Position numbers and translations under genes: made by a program
Part shown: in pieces, positions 1-8,577 of the stretch
Layout of the letters: every line of letters begins with the position of its first letter
Numbering within the stretch: the stretch's first letter is position 1
Source: Bacteroidota bacterium
Lineage (GTDB): Bacteria > Bacteroidota > Bacteroidia > Chitinophagales > Chitinophagaceae
NCBI GenBank assembly: GCA_023409975.1
Contig: JAEYQO010000104.1
Span: 12,023 to 76,022, forward strand
Direction of reading: 5' to 3'
DNA: 64,000 nt
The notes under the pieces: model-generated
What the model was told of the DNA's origin: nothing
The model's input: only the letters and a program-made list of their open reading frames with translations
Databases searched by the model: none

Positions 1-516
1 CAGGATCTGTTTCAGGCGGCTGAAAAAAATCAGGAGGAGCTGCTCCGGCTTCTGGCCGCGGAGGGTGTGGCTGTTTGTGCGAACCATAAGGTGCGAACGT
101 TCGGTGAAGCGCCTCCACCGCATGTGGTAGAAGAACTTTTGTTCTGGCTTCGGGCAAAACAGGTGACCGGGATTTATACACAGAACGCACTGCCGCAGCA
201 TATGGATGAAATGCAGCCGTACGCCGGGGTTGCTACGGGTGTAATCGCATTACCTATTCAGCCTTCCCGCAATATATTTATTCTTGGCTTCAGGCCGGAG
301 GCGGTTAAAGAAGTGCAATGGGCAGGTAACCCCTACGAATCCATACAGATGGAGCCGGGAGAGAAGCGATATCATCCCCGGGCATCTTTCCGGTCCTGGC
401 AGGAACAGGTGCATCACACCGCTACCGACTGGAACAGGGAACAGCTGGATGTTGCAGAAAGTCTGAGGCAGGCTGTGGTGGAATATTATTTGAATTTCAT
501 TCAATCTTCCAATTAA
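1..516 (+). CDS. Phytochrome photosensory protein, C-terminal part (PHY domain), cut by window edge
   Basis: The reading frame is open from base 1, so the gene begins outside the window; only the end of a PHY domain is visible. The diagnostic PHY tongue motifs are present: WAG (WAGNP) followed by PRxSF (PRASF), the pair that contacts the bilin pocket in phytochromes. The protein ends only about 40 residues after PRASF, so no histidine kinase or other output domain follows on the same chain. Bacteriophytochromes usually continue PAS-GAF-PHY into a kinase. The next gene starts 18 nt downstream on the same strand and encodes a multi-PAS CheB/CheR kinase, which could supply the output in trans (inference). 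The GAF and PAS parts and the bilin cysteine cannot be seen here. Confidence 0.85.
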   Translation, partial: QDLFQAAEKNQEELLRLLAAEGVAVCANHKVRTFGEAPPPHVVEELLFWLRAKQVTGIYTQNALPQHMDEMQPYAGVATGVIALPIQPSRNIFILGFRPEAVKEVQWAGNPYESIQMEPGEKRYHPRASFRSWQEQVHHTATDWNREQLDVAESLRQAVVEYYLNFIQSSN

Positions 517-534
517 TAGCTGTTATTTTCAAGT

Positions 535-3500
535 ATGCGTAAAGGAAGCAGTTCGCAGGAAAACACCGAGGTGAAGGAACGCTCTTTGGAAAAAAACTAT
601 GTGGTAGCAATAGGGGCGTCTGCAGGCGGATTGGAGGCGATCAATGAGTTCTTCGACAATATGCCGGCTACACGCCACCTTTCCTTCATCATCATCCAGC
701 ACCTTTCGCCGCAGCATAAGAGCCTGCTGGTGGAGCTGATCTCCCGTCACACGGAGATGCCCGTGAAAGAAGCGTCTCAGGAAGAGCGGATCCGCCCGGG
801 ACATGTTTATGTGATCCCCAATAATAAAGTCATTACTGTAGTCAACGGTCAACTCAAGCTGGAGGATAAGTCCTTTGTAAAGGCACCGAATACGGCGATC
901 GATATTTTCCTGAAATCACTGGCGGATGATATGAGAGACCGCAGTATTGCGGTTATACTTTCCGGAACTGGTACGGACGGAAGCAGGGGGATTCAGGATA
1001 TTAAGACGGCGAACGGCCTGGTGCTATCGCAGGACCCTGCCTCCGCACAGTTTGATGGTATGCCTAATAGTGCCATCGCAACTGGATTCGTCGACTTCAT
1101 TCTGCCGCCCGAACTGATGCCTGAAACGATTTTTGATCATATTGACGAGTCTCCGAAAATTGAGCAGCAGGATGAACACCAGCCTGCTGAGTCTGATCTG
1201 CCGGGCGTATTGAAGCTGGTGGAGCAGCAATGTCAGCATGATTTCACTAACTATAAGGCAGCCACACTGCTGCGCAGGATCTACCGGCGCATGATCTCAC
1301 AGGGGATTAATCATTTCCCGGACTACAGGAAGCTACTGGAAACCTCAGCTGAAGAATGTGAAAACCTCGGTAAGGACTTCCTGATCGGTGTCACAAAGTT
1401 CTTCAGGGATAACTCCGCTTTCCAGGCCCTGCAACAAAAAGTGCTGATCCCACTCATCCGGGAGAAAGCCGATAACGAACTGTTGAAAGTATGGGTAACC
1501 GCCTGCAGTACCGGACAGGAGGTGTACAGCCTTGCAATCCTGATCAATGAACTGATCGAAAGGGAAGGGAAGAACCTGGGGGTAAAGCTTTTTGCGACCG
1601 ATGTGGATGCCGGGGCAATTGAAACCGCAGCGAAGGGTGTCTATTCCGCAGAGCAAATGGAGGATGTGCCAAAGCCGCTGCGTGACCGATATTTCATTTC
1701 CGACGGCCGGAATTTCGTCATACAGCCTCAGTATCGTAAACAGATCGTATTCACCAGACATAACGTGATCAAGGACCCGCCCTTTATCAAAAATGATCTG
1801 GTGACCTGCCGCAATATGCTCATCTATATGAATCCGGCGCTGCAGCAGAAGGTATTGTCGACACTGGAGTTCTCGCTGAATACCGGAGGGTACCTCTTTC
1901 TTGGACCCAGCGAGGTGCCGGGTTCCGGACACGCTTTGGAAACGGTGGATGTGAAATGGAAAATATTCCGGAAACTTGAAGCGAGTGATGGATATAGGCC
2001 GGAGCGGACGCCTTCCGTACAGATACAGACCAGGAAAGCCTCGCCGGTCGCTACGAGAAAGCTTTCGCCTCTGGAAGAGCTATTTAAAAGCACGTTGATA
2101 GAACATTACGGTTTTGCAGCTCTTACTATTGATAAGAATTTCGATCTAAAAGAGGCTATCGGGGATTATAAGAAATACCTGTCACTGCCGGAAAAGCAGT
2201 TCTCACTGAACATCCTGAAAATGGTGCCGCCAGAGCTTTCCTTGAGTATTTCAGCCGCAGTCAGAAAGGCTATGAAGGAAGAAAAGGAGGTTACCATTCC
2301 TCAACTTTTTATCAGTGAAACCGGTGAGCGGGTTCAGATGCTGGTGCGGCCTTTCCCGGGCGGCACACAGGCCATGTTGCTCCTGGCACGTGCAGAAAAC
2401 CTTCATGCTCCCGCTGCAGAACCGATAGAGCCACTGAATCCTTCTGATGCCGCCTACGTGAAGGAACTGCAGGAGGAGCTGAAGGAAACACGACTGAACC
2501 TTCAAGTGGCCCTGGAAAGCCAGGAAACAGCCAACGAAGAACTGCAAAGCAGCAACGAAGAACTACTGTCGGCCAATGAAGAGCTGCAGAGCAGTAACGA
2601 GGAGTTGCAGTCACTGAATGAGGAACTGCATACACTCAATACGGAGCACCAGTTACGCATCAAAGAGTTGGTTGAGCTGACGGATGATCTGAATAACTAT
2701 TTCAGTAGTACGCACATCGCCCAGATCTTTGTTGATGGAGATCTGCGGATCCGTAAGTTCAATCCGGCTGCACAGGAGGTTATCAACCTGATAGAAGATG
2801 ATATCGGACGTCCGATTCAGCATATTTCGAGTAATATCACCAATGCCCCCCACTTTCCCGATGAGATTCAGAAAGTGATCGCGAGCCGGCAATCAGTGGA
2901 GCGGGAAGTGCAGTTGTTCAATGGTCACGCGCTTTCTCTGCGGATCTTTCCTTTTGTACGAAAGGACAAATCGGTTGACGGGGCAGTAATTACCTTGTAT
3001 GATATCACTGCGATCAAAGAACTCAATGCTATTGTAAAGGCGGTATACAATGCCTCACTCAGCGCCACCCTTGCGCTGAAGGTAGTTCGCAGAAATGACA
3101 AGGTTTCCGGTTTTGAGGTGCTTTCGGCCAATCCTGCTACCGCTTTGCTATTACAGGGTAGTTTTACGGAGATCATCGGCAAAAACCTGAAAGACGTTTT
3201 GCCTTCGCTGCACCAGATGGGATTGACTGCGAAATGCCAGCAGGTACTGGAAAGCGGCAGTCCGCATCATGAAGAGATTTTTCTCGCTAATGGTCAGCCA
3301 CAAGGCTGGTTCGACCTTACAATTACGCAAATCATAGATGGAGTCGTTATCTCCCTGCTGGACATCAGCGAAAGAAAGCGAAATGAAGAGCGTTTCAGGC
3401 AGAACTATCAGGAGCTGGTGAATACCCGCGAAAGTCTTCGTCAGCTGAATACCCAATTGGAACAGGTGGTAGCCTCGAGGACAGGGGAACTCCGACAGAG

Positions 3501-5496
3501 TGAAGAGCGATTCCGTATCGTGGCTTCCAGTATCAGCAGTGCCATCTATGACCGGGACCTCGTGAATAACAGGATATGGTGGAGCGAATCGTTTTATAAA
3601 TGGCTGGGCCATGAGGAAACCCCCGAACTATCCCAGCCATCCTCCTGGCTCAACCTTGTGCATCCTGACGACCGAAAACGGGTGGAGGAAGCCTGGTCTG
3701 CACTGCTTCTTAATAACGGACAATGGGAACAGACCTACCGTCTGAAAAGCAGGGATGGAAATTATATTGCTGTTGAAGATAAAGGCACCCTGCTTACCAG
3801 TGAAGCCGGGATTCCTTTTCGACTTATCGGTGCACTGACCGATCTTTCGATTGCAGAACTCAAACAGCAGAACAGGCAGCTTCAACTGACCAATGATGAG
3901 CTGGAAAGGCAGGTTCAAAAAAGGACCCGGGATCTGGCAGAGCAGAAAGCCGTATTACAGGATCTGTTCATGAGGGCACCGGCGATGATCTGTATCCTCA
4001 GAGGGGAAAGCCTGGTGTTCGAGCTGGTAAATCCGCAGTATCAGAAGATGTTCCCACACCGGGAATTGAAAGGTAAATCGGTCTGGGACGCGTTACCGGA
4101 AATCAAAGGACAGCCCATCGAAAAGATATTGCAGCAGGTATATGAGAAGGGTGAAACTGCGGTAGAAAATGAATTCAGGGTAGAGTTGACGCGGGCTGGG
4201 GATGGTTCGCTGGAAGAATCCTTTTTCAATTTTGTTTATCAACCGACATTTGACGAAGAAGGAAAAGTGGATGGGATTCTGGTATTTGCCTATGAGGTGA
4301 CAGAACAAATGTTGGCACGCCGGGCAGTACAACAGGCCAACGAAGAACTGAGACAATTGAACCGTGAGTTCCAGTTTGTTACCGATTTTATGCCTCAACT
4401 GGTTTGGTCTACACAGCCGGATGGTTATCACGATTTCTACAACCGGCGCTGGTATGAATACACAGGATTGAGCTACGAAAGAACCAAAGGGGAAGGGTGG
4501 AACGCTGTTTTGCATCCGGAAGACCAGGACAGGTCCTGGGAATTATGGAAGAAGAGTCTGGAGACGGGGGAAGTCTATGAGGTGGAATACCGGTTCCGGA
4601 GATACGACGGCGAATATCGCTGGTTTCTGGGAAGAGCGCTCCCTCTGAGAGATGACAACGGAACCATCCTGAAATGGTTTGGGACCTGCACGGACATCCA
4701 TGATCAGAAGATTATGAACGAACTCCTGGAGGAACGGGTGAAAGAACGTACTTCTGAACTGGAGGCCGCCAATGCGGAGCTCACCCAGTTTGCTTCCATC
4801 GCCAGTCATGATCTTAAGGAGCCTGTCCGAAAGGTGATCATTTTCAGCCATGCTTTGAGAGATCTTCATGAGAAAGATCTGAACGAGAAAGCGCTTCGCT
4901 ACCTCGAAAGAATCATCACTTCCGCAACACGGATGAATCAGCTGGTGACGGATCTGCTGGACTTCACCGGTCTGAGTAATGTAAACTTCCAGACTGAAGT
5001 GGTGGATCTGAATGAGCTGCTTGCTGGGGTTCTTGGTGACCTGGAGCTTAAGATTCAGGAGACAGAAGCTGAGATAGAAATAGGCCCACTTCCTGAAATA
5101 GAACTGATTCCTGCTCAGATACGGCAGGTGTTTCAGAATCTGATCTCCAATTCATTAAAGTTCAGGCGCGGGGAAGTTCCGCTGCTCGTGCGGGTTGAAG
5201 CTCAGCGCGTCTCAGATCTTTCCTTTACCAGCACCCAGACCAGGGAAGGTGCCTATGTACGGATCCGCGTGGAGGATAATGGCATCGGCTTCGATAATGA
5301 GTATGCGGAGAGGATCTTTAAGATGTATCAGCGATTGCATTCAAAGGAAAGCTACGAGGGTACGGGCATTGGTCTGGCCATCGTCAAAAAGGTAATCGAA
5401 AACCACAAAGGCATCATACGCGCGCAGGGCAGGGAAGGTCATGGGGCTGTATTTGAGATCGTTCTGCCTTTGAGACAGAAGGAGGGTGCCAGGTAG
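535..5496 (+). CDS. CheB-CheR-multi-PAS hybrid sensor histidine kinase (1653 aa)
   Basis: Domains in order: a CheB-like methylesterase at about 20-205 with a full catalytic set (Ser29 in GASAGG, His56, Asp148 in GTGTDG); CheR methyltransferase at about 225-480 with an SAM motif (ACSTGQEVYS) and CRNMLIY; a PAS-like region at 510-630; a long coiled coil at about 645-720 rich in EELQSSNEE repeats; about five PAS domains between 720 and 1390; HisKA with phospho-acceptor His1425 in SHDLKEP; HATPase_c with DNGIGF near 1581 and GTGIGLAI. No receiver domain or membrane segment is seen. CheB-CheR-PAS-HK fusions are known in Bacteroidota and soil bacteria, but their methylation targets are mostly unknown. 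Starts at the ATG 18 nt after the phytochrome stop, so the two are probably co-transcribed and may form one light-responsive pathway (inference). Confidence 0.93.
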   Translation: MRKGSSSQENTEVKERSLEKNYVVAIGASAGGLEAINEFFDNMPATRHLSFIIIQHLSPQHKSLLVELISRHTEMPVKEASQEERIRPGHVYVIPNNKVITVVNGQLKLEDKSFVKAPNTAIDIFLKSLADDMRDRSIAVILSGTGTDGSRGIQDIKTANGLVLSQDPASAQFDGMPNSAIATGFVDFILPPELMPETIFDHIDESPKIEQQDEHQPAESDLPGVLKLVEQQCQHDFTNYKAATLLRRIYRRMISQGINHFPDYRKLLETSAEECENLGKDFLIGVTKFFRDNSAFQALQQKVLIPLIREKADNELLKVWVTACSTGQEVYSLAILINELIEREGKNLGVKLFATDVDAGAIETAAKGVYSAEQMEDVPKPLRDRYFISDGRNFVIQPQYRKQIVFTRHNVIKDPPFIKNDLVTCRNMLIYMNPALQQKVLSTLEFSLNTGGYLFLGPSEVPGSGHALETVDVKWKIFRKLEASDGYRPERTPSVQIQTRKASPVATRKLSPLEELFKSTLIEHYGFAALTIDKNFDLKEAIGDYKKYLSLPEKQFSLNILKMVPPELSLSISAAVRKAMKEEKEVTIPQLFISETGERVQMLVRPFPGGTQAMLLLARAENLHAPAAEPIEPLNPSDAAYVKELQEELKETRLNLQVALESQETANEELQSSNEELLSANEELQSSNEELQSLNEELHTLNTEHQLRIKELVELTDDLNNYFSSTHIAQIFVDGDLRIRKFNPAAQEVINLIEDDIGRPIQHISSNITNAPHFPDEIQKVIASRQSVEREVQLFNGHALSLRIFPFVRKDKSVDGAVITLYDITAIKELNAIVKAVYNASLSATLALKVVRRNDKVSGFEVLSANPATALLLQGSFTEIIGKNLKDVLPSLHQMGLTAKCQQVLESGSPHHEEIFLANGQPQGWFDLTITQIIDGVVISLLDISERKRNEERFRQNYQELVNTRESLRQLNTQLEQVVASRTGELRQSEERFRIVASSISSAIYDRDLVNNRIWWSESFYKWLGHEETPELSQPSSWLNLVHPDDRKRVEEAWSALLLNNGQWEQTYRLKSRDGNYIAVEDKGTLLTSEAGIPFRLIGALTDLSIAELKQQNRQLQLTNDELERQVQKRTRDLAEQKAVLQDLFMRAPAMICILRGESLVFELVNPQYQKMFPHRELKGKSVWDALPEIKGQPIEKILQQVYEKGETAVENEFRVELTRAGDGSLEESFFNFVYQPTFDEEGKVDGILVFAYEVTEQMLARRAVQQANEELRQLNREFQFVTDFMPQLVWSTQPDGYHDFYNRRWYEYTGLSYERTKGEGWNAVLHPEDQDRSWELWKKSLETGEVYEVEYRFRRYDGEYRWFLGRALPLRDDNGTILKWFGTCTDIHDQKIMNELLEERVKERTSELEAANAELTQFASIASHDLKEPVRKVIIFSHALRDLHEKDLNEKALRYLERIITSATRMNQLVTDLLDFTGLSNVNFQTEVVDLNELLAGVLGDLELKIQETEAEIEIGPLPEIELIPAQIRQVFQNLISNSLKFRRGEVPLLVRVEAQRVSDLSFTSTQTREGAYVRIRVEDNGIGFDNEYAERIFKMYQRLHSKESYEGTGIGLAIVKKVIENHKGIIRAQGREGHGAVFEIVLPLRQKEGAR

Positions 5497-5881
5497 TGCG
5501 GCTGAGCAACCAGTAGCATCTATTGCTGTATAGCTCCCACCTCTTTGTTTTTCAGTAAGTTTGCATTTATGTTGAACCGTAACATCAAAAGGACTTCCGG
5601 AGCAGGCCACGTACGCGTTGTGCCTGACCTGAGAAATTATGTTACCTGGTCTTTTCCTGAGTTTGTGCCCTTCTGCGCGCAGCTTTTTTATTTCTCCTGC
5701 CTGAAGCGTTTCAGCGAAGGCTCCTCCTGTTAATACAGCACGTGTCACTGAATGCCCGGTTGATCAGTCCGGGCATATGGCTATTTAAGGCCTTCTAGTC
5801 GCACGTGTCATGTTTCCCCATCACCGGCCCTGCCCGTGCTGGGGCTTTCGTATGTATTGTTCACACCAAATCATAAATTTT
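5497..5881. other. Intergenic spacer with promoter-like motif and inverted repeat
   Basis: No convincing gene. It holds a perfect -7 type motif TAAGTTTG (5556-5563) without a well-spaced -33 partner, and an 8-bp perfect inverted repeat ATGCCCGG / CCGGGCAT (5752-5759 and 5769-5776, 9-nt loop) not followed by a T-run. A 54-codon frame from the ATG at 5570 has no recognisable features and its start would lie 6 nt after the -7 motif; it is not called. The spacer may carry the leader of the downstream hibernation-factor gene or a small RNA, which the sequence alone cannot settle. Confidence 0.4.
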
Positions 5882-6229
5882 ATGGAAACCACAATGGCAA
5901 GGCCCGAAGGCCTGAAAGTAGACGTGCAATCAACCGGGATTAAAATGAATCCCTACATTCAGAAGAAAGTGGATGGCATGGTAAAAACACTGACACAGTT
6001 CGTTCCGCAGATCGAAAAAGTGGAGGTGCAGTTTCAGGAAATTGAAGGAAAGGTTCAGGACCAGCGTTCTGTAACCGTTAGACTGGATGTGCCAGGGTTC
6101 AGGATGGAATCTACTGACTCTGAGGTTCGCTGGAAGATCGCTATCCGAAATGTTGAGAAGAAGCTTCTGCGACAGTTGGAACGGCGAAAACAGGCCATCG
6201 AAAGGGAAACGGCTGAGCGTGCCCTTTAA
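5882..6229 (+). CDS. HPF/RaiA-family ribosome-associated protein (S30AE-like)
   Basis: A 115-residue protein resembling ribosome hibernation promoting factor / sigma-54 modulation protein. Visible features fit the short-HPF beta-alpha-beta-beta-beta-alpha fold: an N-terminal strand ending in the KMNPYIQKKVDGMV helix, a central IEKVEVQF strand, a VTVRLDVPG strand, and a C-terminal basic helix (NVEKKLLRQLERRKQ). The family binds the 30S subunit and stabilises inactive 70S/100S ribosomes under stress. An in-frame ATG exists at 5810, but 5882 gives a normal family length; 5894 is another option. The sequence is divergent, so a non-hibernation role is possible. A strong stem-loop follows 24 nt after the stop. 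Confidence 0.72.
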   Translation: METTMARPEGLKVDVQSTGIKMNPYIQKKVDGMVKTLTQFVPQIEKVEVQFQEIEGKVQDQRSVTVRLDVPGFRMESTDSEVRWKIAIRNVEKKLLRQLERRKQAIERETAERAL

Positions 6230-6252
6230 TCTCAACTCTTCAAATGTTAGCT

Positions 6253-6315
6253 AATAGTCGTCGGTCCGGTACGGGTGCAGCGATTGCCTTACTCGTGCCG
6301 GATCATACGACTATT
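6253..6315. other. Long imperfect stem-loop downstream of hpf-like gene
   Basis: Outer arms AATAGTCGT (6253-6261) and ACGACTATT (6307-6315) are perfectly complementary. After an asymmetric internal loop (3 and 4 nt), a second 12-bp helix forms between 6265-6276 and 6291-6302 with only two G-U wobbles, closing a 14-nt loop. Only four T residues follow on the plus strand, so it is not a textbook intrinsic terminator; it could stabilise the mRNA 3' end, terminate transcription weakly, or be an independent structured element. Confidence 0.6.
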
Positions 6316-6418
6316 TTCACTCGTTGTTTAAAACGGGAAGACTGTCCGCAAAGTAACACTCAGTAATTTTTTTTAATTTTATTGTCCGCCCATTCTCTTC
6401 ATTTAAAAAACCAGGCGG

Positions 6419-8044
6419 ATGTTAGGACGTCTTTATCTTTTTGGCGCTGTCTGGCTACTGCTGGGCAGTTCTGACCTAAACGCTCAATCGCTGCAGTGGG
6501 CACATCATTTCGGCGGCCAGGAGTGGGATATCAGTTCGGCCATTGTCGTGGATGACAGCGGGTATGTTTACGCTACCGGAACTTTTAAGGGAACTGTGGA
6601 TTTCGATCCGGGACCTTCTTCACAGATACTTACAGCGCAGGGAACGGCTGATGGTTTCGTCTGCAAGTTCAATCGACTCGGCGAGTTGGTTTGGGTTGGG
6701 CATCTGGAGGGCGACGGAGCGCAGGATTGCCATGCGCTTGCAACTGATCATCAGGGAAACATTTTGGTTGCAGGATTCTTTCTGGGACAGACTGATTTTG
6801 ATCCGTCTGCCGGTACGCATCAACTGATCTCTTCACCCGGAGGTGACGCTTTCATATGGAAGCTGAACGCTGCCGGTCAGCTCGTATGGGCCAAACAGTT
6901 TACAGGTACACTTGCCATTACAGCCTATGGTGTCGCTGTGGATGATTCTGGTGATGTTTATTCCACTGGCTTTTTCGACGGGACTGCAGACTTTGATCCT
7001 GGACCTGGGCAGGTGCTTCGGACGGTTGCCGGGTATAGTGACGCTTTCGTAGCGAAGCTTGATGCGGATGGTAATCATCAATGGGTACAATTGTTTGCCG
7101 GTAATTATGGTGAGGTAGGGCATGCCATTGTGCTTGACCAGCAGGGAAATGTATTCACTACAGGTACTTTTTTCGGCACGGCGGATTTTGATCCGGGTCC
7201 CAATCTGTTCCAGTTACATGCTCCGGGTGACCAGGAGATCTTCCTTTGTAAACTGGACGCAAACGGTGAATTTCAGTGGGCACAGTCGCTGGGTGGAGAT
7301 GTGGGAATGGCACTGCTTGTGGATGACTCTGCCAACGTGTATACGACCGGTTACTTCGGCTGGGACGATATTCAAATATTCAAGTTTGATAATAATGGGT
7401 CGCTTCTCTGGACGAAGCAGATAGGTGCCTTTTTCGGAAACGACCTTGCGATGGGCAGTGATGGGAGCGTTTATATTGCAGGTCAGTTCTTTGATACCCG
7501 GGATTTTGATCCAGGTCCTGGTCAGGTGTTCCTCACCGCCATTGGCAGTACGGATTCCTATATTCTGAAGCTTTCACCAGGTGGCGGTTTTGATTGGGTA
7601 ATGCAATTTGGTGGTATGAATGAAGTGAAAGCCGTATCGCTGGCTATTGATGATCAGGAACAGTTGTATTTAGCAGGAACTTTCGACAGTACGGCTGACT
7701 TCGATCCTGGTCCGGGGAGCGTTCCATTAACCTCCAATGGCAGCTATGATATCTTCCTAACCAGATTGAGCGCAGTTCCGCAGACGGTGTTTCAACCTGA
7801 GAAGCAGCAGTCAGCAGTCGTGTATCCAAACCCGGTTTCCGGCAGATTATGGGTGCGTTTCCCTGTGGAACAGCAACAGGTTCAGATACGACTGATGAAC
7901 CTGGAAGGCAAGACCTTGGAGGAGTGGACGAAACGGAAGATTCAGGAGGCTGCATTCCCGGTAACGCAGCCATCAGGGATTTACCTGCTGGAAATTGTGA
8001 CGGAAGAACACGCGCGAACCGTTCAGCGGGTGGTGGTTCCGTGA
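6419..8044 (+). CDS. Secreted SBBP-type repeat protein with T9SS sorting domain
   Basis: A 541-residue exported protein. An N-terminal signal peptide (about 1-22, ending NAQS) is followed by six regularly spaced blocks each carrying an FDPGP-like motif (five FDPGP plus one FDPSAG), preceded by G-x-VYxTGxF patterns and followed by W(A/V)xxF strands. This matches the SBBP beta-propeller repeats common in Bacteroidota secreted proteins. The last 80 residues (VYPNPVSGRLWVRF through VVVP) are a type A T9SS C-terminal sorting domain, so the protein is probably moved across the outer membrane by the Por system and attached to the surface or released. Substrate unknown; probably a binding or adhesive surface propeller. 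Confidence 0.88.
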   Translation: MLGRLYLFGAVWLLLGSSDLNAQSLQWAHHFGGQEWDISSAIVVDDSGYVYATGTFKGTVDFDPGPSSQILTAQGTADGFVCKFNRLGELVWVGHLEGDGAQDCHALATDHQGNILVAGFFLGQTDFDPSAGTHQLISSPGGDAFIWKLNAAGQLVWAKQFTGTLAITAYGVAVDDSGDVYSTGFFDGTADFDPGPGQVLRTVAGYSDAFVAKLDADGNHQWVQLFAGNYGEVGHAIVLDQQGNVFTTGTFFGTADFDPGPNLFQLHAPGDQEIFLCKLDANGEFQWAQSLGGDVGMALLVDDSANVYTTGYFGWDDIQIFKFDNNGSLLWTKQIGAFFGNDLAMGSDGSVYIAGQFFDTRDFDPGPGQVFLTAIGSTDSYILKLSPGGGFDWVMQFGGMNEVKAVSLAIDDQEQLYLAGTFDSTADFDPGPGSVPLTSNGSYDIFLTRLSAVPQTVFQPEKQQSAVVYPNPVSGRLWVRFPVEQQQVQIRLMNLEGKTLEEWTKRKIQEAAFPVTQPSGIYLLEIVTEEHARTVQRVVVP

Positions 8045-8062
8045 GGTTTACGGTTGAGATAC

Positions 8063-8093
8063 TTGATTCCTGAAAAAGTATAATATACTTTTG
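8063..8093 (+). promoter_or_regulatory. Bacteroidota-type promoter for the 8111 gene
   Basis: TTG (8063-8065), 20-nt spacer, then TACTTTTG (8086-8093), matching the -33 / -7 (TAnnTTTG) pattern of the Bacteroidota primary sigma factor. It lies 18 nt upstream of the start codon. Confidence 0.6.
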
Positions 8094-8110
8094 GATTCAA
8101 ATCTCAGTTT

Positions 8111-8518
8111 ATGCCAGCCATTCTAAGAAATATTCTCGCTGTTATCGTCGGTTCCGTAATAGGAAGTGTCGTCAACATGGGTATTATCATGTTGAGTGGC
8201 TCGGTGATCCCTCCGCCTGAAGGTGCTGATCTTACAACTCCTGAGGGCCTGAAAGCCTCGATGAATCTGATGGAACCCAGGCATTTCATCTTTCCCTTTC
8301 TGGCGCATGCCCTCGGTACCTTTGTAGGAGCTTACATAGCAGCCAGAATTGCTGCGAACAGAAAAATGACAATGGCCATGATCGTAGGCGTACTATTTCT
8401 GATCGGTGGTATTGCCAACGTTCTGATGCTGCCTTCACCAATGTGGTTCACAGTGCTGGATCTGGTAGTTGCTTATCTGCCCATGGCGTGGTTGGGAGGA
8501 AAGCTGGCCAAAGGCTAG
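8111..8518 (+). CDS. Small four-helix integral membrane protein, unknown function
   Basis: 135 residues with about four hydrophobic helices (roughly 5-30, 57-79, 84-107, 111-131) and a polar loop of about 25 residues after the first (PPPEGADLTTPEG). Glycine-rich helix faces (VIVGSVIGSVV, GTFVGAYIAARIAA) suggest tight packing. It resembles conserved uncharacterised membrane proteins found across Bacteroidota; no catalytic motif is visible. It has its own promoter and is convergent with the lipoprotein gene downstream. Confidence 0.8.
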   Translation: MPAILRNILAVIVGSVIGSVVNMGIIMLSGSVIPPPEGADLTTPEGLKASMNLMEPRHFIFPFLAHALGTFVGAYIAARIAANRKMTMAMIVGVLFLIGGIANVLMLPSPMWFTVLDLVVAYLPMAWLGGKLAKG

Positions 8519-8577
8519 TGCCTCTGGCCAGTTGAGCGGTAAAAATTAAGCGGTCGGAAAACAAAGACTCAGGAGAT

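Noticed and set aside
5570..5733. 54-codon frame after TAAGTTTG
   Set aside because: It would start 6 nt after the -7 motif, has no well-placed -33 and no protein features; kept only as a comment on the spacer.
5341..5748. 135-codon minus-strand frame over the end of the first giant kinase
   Set aside because: Half overlaps a certain gene; the remainder has no features.
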